Assembly: GCA_022559845.1 (NCBI GenBank)
Contig: CM040121.1
Coordinates: forward strand, 569,148,140 to 569,212,139
Length of the DNA stretch: 64,000 nt
Source of the DNA: Amorphophallus konjac
Taxonomy: Eukaryota > Streptophyta > Magnoliopsida > Alismatales > Araceae
Reading direction: 5' to 3'
This document shows, one piece after another, positions 10,885 to 22,979 of this stretch; the first letter of the stretch is position 1; each line of letters begins with the position of its first letter. The notes under the pieces were generated by a model. The model saw nothing but the letters and a program-made list of their open reading frames with translations. It made no database searches and was not told the DNA's origin. A program made the translations under genes and the position numbers.

Positions 10885-13679
10885 GCCCTCCCCCCTTAAA
10901 GAAATTTCATCCTCGAAATTCAGGACCTAACACAAAGTCACAGGGGAAGAACACTGAACCAACTGACAACGCTGTCAGAGCCTCAGCACAGAAACCTCGA
11001 TTCTCACGAAAACACAGATCCTGAGGGACACAGCCAGACTTACAATCACAAACAACACCTCGCTCTATGCGCCGCGCACATCGGTCATCAGAGCAGGTAC
11101 ACCAACAAACGCAGTCCGATGTCACCTCAAACACCACGAAAACCAACATGGCACCGCTGCCACCATCTCGCCCACCGAGGAAACACACCCTCGACACGAG
11201 AAACAGCTACCGATCCATCCTATGGTCGGCAGATAAAACACACATCAGCTTCACGACCAGCTGACAGGTCGCACACCCTTCGCAAGGGAACAACCAACAC
11301 AGAGCCTCCATCGGCTCACACAGCCATCTCGACAGACCGCAACCAGAACATCGGCTCAGCACCAAGAATCACCTCACACCTGGCAAGCTGAAAGCCAGAC
11401 ATAACACTGTGCCAACTCTTGTCAGAAGACAAACTTCGACAAAGCCCAGATCCCGTCCGGAAAGGCACATCACAGAAATGACCACCAAAGGTCTCGCTGG
11501 CACACGTCCCTCGCCACACTCGAGCCCCAACAACCAGCACTTCTGTCTGTGAAAAGACCATCCACTGGTCGCCAGATACACGTCAATGGGGAACCTCCAT
11601 CGGCCCAACAGGCACGATCCAACTCACAGTAGGCCATCCGCTGACTCACGCACAGACCGATGCCACATCTCGAGTTACACTCCTCTCGGACTCCGCATCC
11701 GAGCTCGAACATCGCGCCAACTCAACCCTCTCGGGGAGCACGACGAAACCAAATGACAAGATCCTGGTGTCCTCAGTCATCACCTCACTCGACTCAGGCT
11801 CACAGGGGAACCATCCCATGCTGGTCACAAAACCAAGGATAACCAATGCGACACCAACGTCCCATCAAGGACCTCCACGCACAAGCGTCACTCTTCCGGC
11901 TGGTCTCATCGAAGCCTTCGTCTCAATTAATCCAAGTGGACACTTGCCAATCCCGATTCCGCCCTTACCACAGAGCCACGGGACACCACATGAACAATGC
12001 TCACGGGTCCCCAAGCAACATACATCTCACCGTGGTCGGCTACGAGACTAGCCTTACCAGTCAGTCGCAGCCACCAACAGGAACCCACAGCCTGCCAGAG
12101 ATCACTTCTCCAAAAACGATCTCATCCGAGGACACGACTGGGAACACAAGTCGGGCACCAAGCCACCGACTTTGACCAACACGTCCTCGACCTCTGTCAG
12201 GTGACGTCCTCAACAACCTCATCCAGGTCCAACACCGATGCCTGACACGGCTTCCATCACAGGAACATGGTACTCATGCGCCGCACTAGCCAGCACATTC
12301 CCCAACACTCCATCCTGCCAGTGCCAAGAACCATAATACCTCGAGCAATGGCACGGCAACAACACGTTTCACACAGAGGAACCAATCCTCCAATGCTCAA
12401 CGCAAACTCAAGAATCCGCCCGTAGCAACCAACGCTACGATCCTGAACCAGTGGGTCACAAGCCCACCAGGCTTCCGATGCGCACTCTGATCCACATGCA
12501 CAGCCACAAATTCTCGGGAACACCGCCCAACCAGCACTCGTCCTTCCGGAACAGCGCCATCACACCCTCACACGACAAGGGAATGGGCACAACTTCTCAC
12601 AGGCAACCACCTTGCCAAGACAAGGAACACGTCTCGCACAGACTTCATGGCACACAAGGCCAACCAATCCGAACACACAATGCAAGACGACGAACCTTAG
12701 CCCAACACAATCTCTCCAACCAAAGGAGAAATCAAACGCACTTCCGACCAACGGAAGAACTCCACGCTCGACCTGACCTCGAACCTCGCGCATGCTGGAA
12801 ACAGCACCATCCAGCACCAAGGAAAACCATCGCTTCCATCAGGTCAGCACCTCCAACACACTCGACGAGTGTCACGTCGGACCACAATCACAGCATCTCT
12901 CGATGCACCACCACTGCAATTCCTCGAACTGCAACACACCACGCCAAGAGCTGCAACACGAGCCATAACAACAACCGCCGACGCTCATCCTTGAGTCCCG
13001 AACTCGCCGTGGAGCCTTCACATCTCAAGCCAGCTCCAGGGCGAACACAACCCATCCACTGACAGAAACACAGGAGCAAAGACTTACCGGGATGTCTCTA
13101 CCAAATCCTGCCTCGAAATCCACAAAACAATCGGGACCAACGCGTCATTTCTGACGTCACAGAGCACGACAATAACACCAGGCTCGACGAAACAGCAGCT
13201 CACTGAGAAGATCTTTCGCTCACCCGAGCACACTTCTCGATCAGAACACCTCAGGGGCTAGACAAACCTCAAGCTGGAGTGGCCAAAATCGAAAGCAGCT
13301 CCCTCAGAGCACGCTCATGGCCACTTAACCACCAACAATCCTCTCCAGCCACCTGACCATGCTACAGATTCCTCGAACGCAGCACCGCGAGCTCACGCCT
13401 GCCAGCAACCTCTGTCCAACGTAGCACGACCAGGGCCACCACCGATGAGGGAGAAGGCTCTCGACCTCGATCTTTAGACCCCATGCTGGCACGAAAGCCG
13501 CGGACAACAACCACCTTCAGAGCGCCGCACATCGCACTCAAGCTCTCAAGCGAGAATCTAGGCAGAAATCGAACACAAAATCCTAAGCCAGCTGCCGACT
13601 GTACTGGACCTCACGGACTCTGATCACTACAATATTTCGAATTCCTGTGTACGTCCACAACCACCACTCTGATACCAGC
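10885..13679 (-). other. Coding-free interior of the LARD-like element
   Basis: Between the LTRs I find no gag, protease, reverse transcriptase, RNase H or integrase motif on either strand. Open frames up to about 200 codons (for example + 12451-13062) are His/Thr/Pro/Ser-rich products of a CA-rich composition. Only the primer site at 13666-13677 and the polypurine tract at 10885-10901 are functional landmarks. Confidence 0.75.
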
Positions 13680-16600
13680 TGTAACGACCCGAGAATCTGA
13701 TTATCAGGAGAGACCCGATAACCCGAGACTCGAACCGGCGCCCACGAGCCGGGAGGACTCGGAAGGGCTAAAAGGAGTGTGGAGGCACAAAAAGATAGGA
13801 AATAAAGCAGGACAATTCAACAATTAACAGAAATAAATAAACAACTACAGCTACAATAGAGTCCAGTCCAACAGAAAGTATAGTCTAAAGTAGTAAAAAC
13901 GTACCACATGCCAAGTGAACACTCGGCCAGGCGAGCTGGCAATCGAGAACCTCCGAAAAGCACCCTCGAACCTCGAGGAAGAACCGCCACACCTGAAAAG
14001 AAGGGAATGAGTCTCCAAAATAGAGACTCAGCAGGGATCCCGTGGAACCCCAACCGGAAACAACAACGGTAGCGGAAAGGAAGGCTACAACGACATCAGG
14101 AACAGCGAACCGGTGGCCGGTCAAAACTCGGCACTACAGCTACTCCTACTGTACCAGAACCACACCCCGGACTCATGGTCGGGGGCTACCGAACTACGCT
14201 AGTACCGCTTACCGAAGTAAAAACTCACGGCAACCATGTCGTAGAGGCCTGTCTCCCAGGACACGGCCAACCTGGACACGTTGTCCAAGGTGCAACCCTG
14301 ACCACCTGGTCACGGGTACCGCACAACAAGACGCAACCTCGGTAAAGCCACTAGCACTAATCTCACGGCGCGAAAACCGACACACGCGTCACGGTGAAAC
14401 ACCCGAAACTCAACGGTCGACACGACCAAAAACCCGAAGGTCGAAGACACGGAAACTGACAGTCTGTCACTTTCTGTCCAGAACAGGAGTACCTCCCACT
14501 AGAATCAAGGCCGAATGGGTCCACTGACGTCTTAGTCCGCGCCTCAGGTGTCTCCCTCCGGCTCAGCGGGAACTGAGACACCGTACAAGTAACCACAAAC
14601 AAGTGACTAGCTGGGGTCACGCCAGTCGACGTGGGTCCTACCGCCCCCAACCACGTGTGCACACACAGACCGTCCGTCCCTTGTCTGGCCCTCTGACCAG
14701 TTTTCCCCTCAGCCGGACTCTGGCCGCTAGACGCGGGACCCGACGGAAATCGATCCACAAATAGTCTCTAAGGGTAGCCTCTCCGCCACTCCCTGGTGGG
14801 ACCACACGCGTGTAAGCAGGCTACGACTAGTGGAGGGTCACTGAGAGAGTAGACTCACAAGTCAACGGAAAATAACGTCCGAACCCGATGAAGTACGGTG
14901 ACCGTCCCACGTACCAGCACCGTCACACGGTGACCACAGTAGGAGAAGAGACGGGACTCACAGCCCACGGGCCGCACACTCGGCCACGCAGAGACGCAGA
15001 AACACGGTTCCCAAAGCAGCTCACAGGCCGCCAAACCAAATCCCACTCTCAGTGAAAGGCGGGAACCCTCCAGCCCCAGGCTGGTAATTAGACTCGCAGT
15101 CCAAGGCCACACACATGGCCCACACGGATAACATAGAAGCATGATTCCCAGGGCAACGCACAAGCTGCCACGCCGATAACTGGACTCACAGTCCAAGGCC
15201 ACACACATGGCCCACTCGGGAATCATCTTCCAGGAAAACTCACGGCATGCGGGGGAGACCCCACCGTACACACACCGACACACGGTGACTCGGTCTAGCA
15301 TAACACGAAAGCCCGACATGCGAGAAGTCACCCGGACTCTCAAACCCATGGGCACGCTAAACGAGGTAGCACGGTCCTCCCGACACCCTCAAAACACGGA
15401 CATAGAATCCCACGGGTGTCTGGGGCACTCACAAGGCCACAAGTCGACCCCTGGGTCACGACCGAGTCGACTAGGGACCGACACAAAGCGAAACGATCGC
15501 GGAGAACATGAAAACTCACCTCGGCACCACATAGAGCCTGACGGTCTAACCTTGGGCCATCACAATATGTAACGGTCCAAGTCTCGACCGTCACAACCAC
15601 TCCGACGCACCAACAAAGGGCCGTCAGACGCTCGATGCGAAGTTGAGTGTGACGCGCCTACCCTGGTGCGTCACAATCTCTGACGCGCCAGCCCTGATGC
15701 GTCACAAGACAAGATGAAACTAACTGTGACGCGTCCCGCTCGGTGCGTCGCGTCACAGGCTGTAACGGACCAACTCTGGTGCGTTACAAGGTGGGAACGC
15801 GTCCGCTCTGACGCACCCACACAAGGGCGTTACAAGGCTGTGACGGGCCAGCCTTGGTGTGTCACAGGCCTTGACCCCGAACGGTCAAAACCAACGACTG
15901 AAAGCCAACGGTCAGATCATCCCTGACGGTCCAACCTAGGCGCGTCACAGCGCCGTGGCGGTCTATCGTGAGACCGTCACACACATAGATCATCAAAAGG
16001 CTAAACGGGCCCTGTGACGCACCCATCCTGGGGCGTCACAGGCTGTGACGGTCACTGGAAGGACCGTCACAAACGTCCGAGAGCGAAACGACGAGAAACG
16101 ACTCGAAAAATGTCCCACGTCCCCATACCTCCACGGGAGAGGGGGAAAATAAGGAGGAAGCCCCCAAATAGCCCCGTGCATGCATCTAAGGCCTCGGATC
16201 GGCCAAAAACGCAATGAAACGGGAGATCGGCCCACAAGCCCTAAAACATAGATTTTTCTCCAAATCACCCCGATTAGCCCGCTCGGCTCACCACGGCCTA
16301 CGAAACTCGCGAAAAAGAAAGGGCACGAGCTGGGGGTCCATCTCCCTACCTCCACCGAAGATTTCGCGCCCCGAGCTCGCCGGTCCACGAAGAAAACGCT
16401 GTGAAACCCTCGCCACTCCATGAACCCGCGGCCGAGCTTCCACGCGCAACCGGCCCTCGATCCTCGACCTGTTCCCCATTCCTCGCCTCCCGCCATCGCC
16501 GCCTCGCCCTCCTCCGCCACCGTCGGCCGCCCGGGGAGAGGGGGAGAGAAAGAGATGAGAGAGAGTGAGAAAGAGGGAATGAGAGGGGGAGAGAGAAAAT

Positions 16601-16832
16601 GGTTAATATATATAGAAAAACCCCAAAATTGCAGAAATTCAGAAAATTATAAAAAATTACCTCCGAGATCCTCGAAATGAACACAACACAGTGGTACTGT
16701 CCCGGAGTCGGAGAATGCCACGGTTCGCCCTGCACAGAGTTCCGAAGACACATTAGGGAAAAATACGTGTAAAGCACAAAATACACTCCGAGACCCACTA
16801 AAAGATCTGGAAAAAAAACATGGGGCATTACA
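13680..16832 (-). repeat. LARD 5' LTR
   Basis: 3,153-bp direct-repeat partner of 7711-10884. It starts TGTAACGACCC and ends GGCATTACA on the + strand. It contains the second GTGACGC palindrome array. Confidence 0.9.
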
Positions 16833-16839
16833 ACTTGAT

Positions 16840-17060
16840 TGCGGCAGGTCCGAGGGGGGGCTGCTCTGGGAGTGGGGTGGTTCAGAGAGGGGGGATCCGG
16901 CAGGGGGTCTGGGGTGGGGGCTCATCTCTGGGAGGGTGGGGGTTCCGGGGGAGGAGAGTTCAGGCGAGTCCAGGGGGGCTACTCTGGGAGTGGGGGGTTC
17001 AGGGAGAGGTGCTACAAGGGGTCCGGGGTGGGGACTGCTGGTTGGGAGGGTGTGGGGCCG
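16840..17060. repeat. G-rich minisatellite in the CACTA, right part
   Basis: Continuation of the array that starts at 7330, resuming right after the retroelement. It has the same gggggtccggggtgggggct-like units. Confidence 0.72.
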
Positions 17061-17064
17061 TGAG

Positions 17065-18010
17065 CTCGCCTGAATATTGCTAGAGGGAGAAAGGGGGTAG
17101 GGAGGGGTTGGGAGGACTTTTGGTCGAAGGGTGGGGGTGCAAGATCACCGGAGCCACTCCGACGGGTGGTGGGGGTCAGTGGGAAGAGACTGGGGAGGGG
17201 GGGTCCAGTAAGATGACGTTGGCAACCATCATGAGGGGGATCAATATGAATGCAGGGCTTAAGCAGAGCCCAAGTGGCAGCTGTCAGCTTGCTATGCAAG
17301 AGAAGGTGAGTGGTTGACTCAATCTGAGCATTTGGACAGCATAAGTATTTAGAACACAAAGATATTCCACTCTGCTGGACTCTTCTATCAGTGGGTAAAA
17401 TTCCATGGATGAGCTTCCACGGGAATAGAGAAACTTTGGGGGGAATGAAGGTAGACCAAATGAGAGAGTATGGAAAGGATTGATCAGCAACAGTCAAGTG
17501 CTTCCTCCATGAGCTGATAGTAAAATCTCCTGCTGTAGTGAGAGACCATACCCTTGTATCATTGGGCAAAGGATCTTTGTTGATATAAAATGTGGCTGCC
17601 CGAGCAATGTTTTGTGGAAGAACATGCCGAATAACATTCCAATTTGGATTGAGAGTATTACTCAAATCTTGAATGGTGATGTTTTTATCCTCGATGAGCC
17701 TCCATTGACTGGGTAAAATAAGGTCCCTGAGGGGTTTATCACCAAGTCATGTATCTTTCCATAATGAAAATAGCCTAGGGCCTTTGAAGAATCTGCTGTG
17801 TTTTAGAATTTGGTCCTTAGCAGCTAGCCAATCCATTCTCGGAGCATGTATCTTAAGGATTTAAGTTTAAGACAAAAAGTAGTGATAGCAGATGAAGCAA
17901 TAAGGCTGGTTCTCCAACATTGATCAACAACCTTAAGAAAAAGCTCATGGCTAGTCCACATTTGTTGAAAGTAAAATTTGCTCTTGAATTTGTTGGGCAA
18001 CATCAATTTA
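17065..18010 (-). pseudogene. LINE (non-LTR) reverse transcriptase C-terminal fragment
   Basis: Two minus-strand frames read as the end of a plant L1-type ORF2. 18006-17824 has the FQQMWTSHELF..VVDQCW..LKLKSLRYMLREW pattern seen just downstream of the RT domain. 17665-17012 begins with a zf-RVT-like domain (TISSWR, IWSTFIPPKVSLFPWK, LIHGILPT, cysteine pair LCCPNA, HLLLHS), then runs into compositional sequence. The pieces are in different frames and lack endonuclease and RT catalytic parts. It sits inside the CACTA termini, so it was captured by or inserted into that transposon. Confidence 0.75.
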
Positions 18011-18341
18011 ATAAGTAGAGGTATTTGTGACGGATAATTGCAGACGGAATTTCATACGGAAAAGTTTCCGTTTGAAATTGCAGACGATTCCTGTGACTGA
18101 TACTAATCTATCCGAAATTTATAATTTCAGACGAAAATACACACGGAAAAAAGTCCGTTTGAAATTTCAGACGGTTCAAACGGTATTTGTGACAGAATAT
18201 TGAACTGTCCGAAATTTGTAATTAAGAATATGTGACGGCCGTATTCCGTCTGAAATCCATTACAAAAGTGTCTTCTCACGGATTTTCAGACGGATTTCAG
18301 ACGGAATATGGCCGTCTGAAATCCTGCTTTTTCTGATAGTG

Positions 18342-20429
18342 TGAGGGGGGCAATGTCCATTTTTTTTTAAAAAATATACTTATCACGCTGCCTGACAGTG
18401 CAACAAGTCCGGGGTGCATCACTTATTACTCAAATGGGCCGTGAGGAGAGAGGTGAGATCCATCATTTTTTCTCTCATCTGTTCTCCCATCCTGATTCAT
18501 TTTCAAACTGACCCCTAACGATAGATCCTGGTCAAAACCCCCGGAAAGGAGTAATCACACACCGAGATGTGCACCAATTAAGTGACGGACTCCGAACCCA
18601 CAAAAAGGGAACAACTTGGGTAGACTTTGGGGCCGGGCTTTCTCGGGCCTTCGTCCTCTGTGTAACTTCTAGGCCTTATAAGGCAGGCCCAGTTTATTTT
18701 CCAGTCCATTCTTGCAAAAGTTGGGGTCCTGTTTAAAAAAAGATAGGTCACCCTACTCTAGACACCCCCCATCCTTTCATCTGAAAAATCGAGATAATGT
18801 TTTCAAAGAACAAAGGGTCGAGTGAGTGAGTGAGTGAGGTCATTTTTCATTATTACGGGCAGTATTATCATGTAAAATACTTAGTGCATGTCTTAGGTCA
18901 ATTAAACGTTTAGGGTGCATAGCAAATAATTTTTTTTAATTTTTGTATAATAGGAGACTCACGTCCTCTTAATTTATCGTATAAATCACATCTTCATTCG
19001 ATGACTTACAAAAAATAAAAAATAAAAAATTAAATTCAATGAATAACGTTAGACTTAATTTTTCTTGAATCGATCCTTTTTATTTTGATTTTTTAAACCG
19101 TTAGATAAATGTGCATCTTATATGGTAAATTAGGAGGACGTGAATTTCACGTCATAATTTTTTTTAAAATTAATTTATTTGATGCGCATTATGAATGTGT
19201 AATTGACCCGATCGTAAATTAAACACAACCCCATCAAAAATGACTTGAGTTTAGCTCAGAACATTAAAAAATGTTATTCAAATCGACCTCTAAACGGGTC
19301 ATGTCCATCCTTTCTCTGTTCCTTCTAAGTAATCATGGCTGTCTTTTTTCCGTGAAATGTAGAACTTGTGGGGGTCACGACACCTCGGTGATGGTGACTA
19401 CACATTTGAATCTATTTAAACAATTCAACATCGATGAAGAACTCGATTCGATAATTTTTTTTTAAAAATTAAACTTAAATAAAATAGTACTCGATTCAAT
19501 TCAATCCATTTTGCATCCCAAAACGCTCCGTTCCTCATCTAAAAAGGTCCCCTTAAACGAGGGAATCCTGTTCGAAAGCATCCTGGATTCGGGTACCGAT
19601 GACAGCCAAGCGTACGGTAATTGCAGACCCGAAGAACCGGTCAATTCTGCCGGCGGCAAATCACACGAAGAATCTCTCACAAGAAATCACCTGTCGCATA
19701 GCAACCGGGTAAAGATCTTGTCTTATCCAGGGTTCGTCGGCCCGGTCGACTCGGCCGACCCGATCTCGATTTGGGTCGGGTCACTCTCGTCTCAGTACGA
19801 CTCGATCCGTCTCGTTCTAAAACACCACTATATATATATATATATATTATAAAATAATATAATAAAAATAGAAAAATATATATTATATATAAAATATAAT
19901 ATAATATAATATTAAAATAATAGGTCGACCCGGTGACGACCCACAGCCTGGTCGACCCGATCTCGACCTGGGTCGGGTCGGGTCGTGCAAGTCGGTGTGA
20001 GACACATCGGGTCGACAAACCCTGATCCTATCCCATGTTAAGTATGTCTGTTGCAATTGTCTGAATGCCTCCCGTAAGAAATCGGCAATTTCATTTGCAC
20101 AATGATGTAATAAATTCTGCAATTACACAATTGATTTCAACACCTTCTCTTTTATTGTTAAGAATAAGTTGAGATTGATTTGAAGTATACACCCTCCTTG
20201 AAAATCGAATTGGTAGTTTAAACTCGGGTAAGATATCTTTATTTTTTTACTTTTTTACTTTATATTTTTTTAAAGCTATCCTTGATTAGGTTGAATAACA
20301 TATTCTAATTTTTTGTTAGAATAGGTTACTCCAAGAAAATCTAGATTAGTGCCAGAATACTCGATTCATATTATCAAATCATTTTTTCCTTAATCGTTGA
20401 GATAAACCCCCTTATTTCATCCATAACAT
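18342..20429. repeat. Unit B, right part (after the CACTA insertion)
   Basis: Resumes homology with unit A at 3827 and continues to A's end near 6021. It lacks A's 568-bp MITE and contains the 297-bp hAT MITE at 19728-20024. It has its own short stretches not found in A (18425-18620). Confidence 0.82.
19728..20024. mobile_element. hAT-type MITE (297 bp), same family as the virus-bearing element
   Basis: The ends are CAGGGTTCGTCGG and, inverted, CAGGGTTTGTCGA. The 8-mers at the borders are gtcttatc (19720-19727) and atcctatc (20025-20032), which agree at six of eight positions. Unit A has a single atcctatg at the same place (about 5606-5613), an empty site. GGGTCGGGTCG-type termini flank an AT-rich centre. 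Similar termini bound 31705-40747. There is no coding capacity. Confidence 0.82.
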
Positions 20430-22160
20430 ATTATCTAGAGAAAATAGTTATCCGATGAACCTTTCTATGAGTCACGGGTGCCTCTTCCCTTTCCCTTTGA
20501 CATGACTAATTTATCTTCTCCTTCGAACTAATATCTTGATCTCGTATAAAAAAATATTTGTAAAAATATTTTAATTATATTTTTAGTAATATTTTTGATC
20601 ATAATAAAATTGAATATGTGGAAAATATTAATTCATTCTCATCCATAAAATTATAATTTTAGATGAAAATGTCCCTAAAATACAATTTTTTGATTTATCC
20701 ATTGTTACAAAAAGAGAGAATGTTATTAGAGAATAGAGATATTTTAGACCTTTTCAAATTTAGTCAGATACATTTTTGTAAGTTTTATAGTGTAGTATCC
20801 CACAATAAAACCTTTCACGTAAAAGCGACCATTTATTTCTAAAATATACATATAAGGTTAATATTTATAATTAATACATATATATTAACTTTAAAATTAT
20901 TTATCACTAATTATATATTTGAAACTACATCTCTAATTAAATTACATTATACATATAAATTATAAACATCTCTAATTAATTTACATTATACATATAAATT
21001 AACTTTAAAATTATTTATAAAATATTCAACACTAAATTTATATTTACATTAAAAATATCTCTACTTAAATTACAATATGCATTTAATTAACTTATTACAT
21101 TATTTTACATCTACAACTAATAATGATATTAATATCAATAATTCTACGACATGTAAGATTAAATTTAAAATTTAATCCATGTCAATTAAATCTAATATTT
21201 AAACATAAATTAAATAACACATCAAAAAATAAATTTATTTCTACGACATGAATTAAAGACTATTTATATTATTTCTACAAAATGAATTAAATAATACATC
21301 ATAAAAATGATATTTTTACACTATAAATTTAATAAAAATTATATTATTTATATAATATGAATTAAATAATATATCAAAAATAATATTAAATAATCTAATA
21401 AAAAATTTTCGTACATTTTTTAGATTAAGAATAAAATAAAAAAATATTTTATTTTTTATTCCCCCCCCCTACCGGGCATGGCCCAGCCCCCCATCCCCCC
21501 CTCCCCCCCCCCGCTTGGGTCGGGTAGTGCGGGTCGATGCGGGTGTAGGCGGGACAGTAAACCCTGAACCATAGAGTGACTAGAGACTGCGATTTGAATT
21601 TCCATCCAGGGCAACATAACAATTATAAACTCTCCCAACAAAGATGAGAGAATTCTGCATTTTCACAGGTCCGTGTTCGAAAAAATGGCATTCCCACGGG
21701 AGCAGAAAATTTCACACAAGTCTAAACATATTCCTATATTATTAGGATCCATTTAGAATCTAAATTTACATTAATGAATAATATTTGAATTAGTATTCAC
21801 TTTCTCGAATATGAATAATATTCAAATTTAAATCAAAATAAATACATATATCACATTATTCGTTTCGTAAAATATTTGTCTATAATATCATAGATAATAT
21901 AATATATTTTTTCATAATATAATATAATATAAAATATAATAAAATATAATATTATTTTCTCTTTATTATTTATCATCTTAATAAATCTGAGAATAACCTT
22001 ACGTGAAACATGTTAAACTTGTGGATTATTTTCAAATTGAAACAAGATAATTTTAATAAATTAAAAATTTTATTTGAATATTATCTGATAAATAATATAA
22101 TAATTTATCAAATAATAGATTAAAATTAAATAATTTAAATTTTAAAATAGAGTGGACAAA
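20430..22160. other. AT-rich intergenic stretch with a poly-C/CG-rich patch
   Basis: No gene seen. The sequence is mostly AT-rich low complexity. A patch at 21465-21566 is C-rich, then GGGTCGGG-rich, and ends in a motif resembling a hAT right terminus (gtaaaccctg). No matching left terminus was found, so it may be a truncated relative of the MITE at 19728. Confidence 0.5.
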
Positions 22161-22652
22161 GATAATCATGTATTCTCTCTGCATGTCCTCCGTCGACATA
22201 ACTAGCAGCAACTCGCAACCCAGCGTCACGAAGACACCAGAGAGGGAACTTTTCCATGGCGGGGAAGCGGTGCCCAAAACCAACTTCCTCTCCTCACGAG
22301 CGCGACAAAAAAGAGATCCTGGAAAGGTGACACCAGAAAAAGTGGAGGACAACCCACTAACCCAACGGCGCCCCCCCGCCCCCAGGGTGACGGCCTCGCG
22401 TTGTGGCACGTATGTAAATCTGACAGGTGGCGATTTCCTATTGGTTTGGAGCAGTGAGCCAAGGAGTATAACTCTTGTTGTCGCTAGAACACGGCGTCCC
22501 AGGTTCTTTTCTGTCACGAGAGTCCTCTCCAACTCGCTCCTCCACGCTTCCGGGAATCGGGTGCGTACTTGAGACATCAAGTGGCCGGGAACCGATTCTG
22601 CCGCCTAGAGGGAGAAAATAGAGAGAGGAAACTAGAGAGCGAGGGGTAGAGC

Positions 22653-22656
<4 letters not shown>

Positions 22657-22695
<39 letters not shown>
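22657..22695. repeat. (AG)n microsatellite upstream of SGPP
   Basis: An uninterrupted run of about 19 AG dinucleotides in the presumed 5' leader or promoter of SGPP. Such GA tracts are common in plant 5' leaders. Confidence 0.9.
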
Positions 22696-22696
<1 letters not shown>

Positions 22697-22979
22697 GTAG
22701 AGAGAGAAGGGGGGAAGCAGCTTCCACGAATCTCATCTCTCTACTGCTACAAACACGCTTCTCCTCTCTTCTTATAACTCCGGTTATGAGTGGATGCCAC
22801 CTTGCCTCCAGCGCAGTCTTGCACCGCGCCTCCTCCACCGGCCTCTCCTTCCTGTCCCCGGCCTTCTTCCCCAGCGGACGGTAGGAGCGGGGCTCCTTGT
22901 CGACAGAGGTCGCGTCCGGTGCGCCGTAAGATTTTGTGCCGTTGTTCGTGGTGGGCGCGCTGCCGCGGTTGCTCGAGCC

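Larger units (their letters stand above)
7711..16832 (-). mobile_element. LARD-like non-autonomous LTR retrotransposon
   Basis: Two long direct repeats (7711-10884 and 13680-16832) flank about 2.8 kb without recognisable protein domains. On the minus strand the LTR starts TGTAATGCCCCAGG or its variant and ends in TTACA. A primer site TGGTATCAGAG, matching the 3' end of initiator-Met tRNA, lies two bases inside the 5' LTR (13666-13677). A purine tract, CTTTAAGGGGGGAGGGC, abuts the 3' LTR (10885-10901). Long LTRs plus a coding-free interior define LARDs. The flanking 5-mers gtttg and acttg match only in part. The LTRs differ at many scattered positions, so the insertion is not very recent. Confidence 0.9.
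6726..18341. mobile_element. CACTA (En/Spm-type) transposon, non-autonomous, with nested insertions
   Basis: The left end begins CACTACAAGAAATAGC and the right end finishes TGCTTTTTCTGATAGTG, the inverted CACTA terminus. Both ends carry clustered subterminal motifs of the type TTTCAGACGGAA in both orientations (6745-6910 and 18030-18330), as expected for CACTA transposase binding sites. The flanking trinucleotides are tgg and tga, so the 3-bp target duplication is imperfect. No transposase frame is visible. The interior holds a GC-rich triplet-like region, a G-rich minisatellite, the LARD-like retroelement 7711-16832, and a LINE fragment. Without the retroelement it is about 2.5 kb. Confidence 0.88.

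Noticed and set aside
12451..13062. 203-codon + strand frame in the LARD interior
   Set aside because: His/Thr/Pro/Ser-rich product of CA-rich DNA with no retroelement domain; the element is coding-free.
13666..13677. tRNA-like match to initiator-Met tRNA
   Set aside because: Only the 3' acceptor part is present, exactly where a reverse-transcription primer site belongs; not a tRNA gene. The same holds at 55809-55820.
21465..21566. Third hAT MITE of the CAGGGTT family
   Set aside because: Only a plausible right terminus; no left terminus or target duplication.
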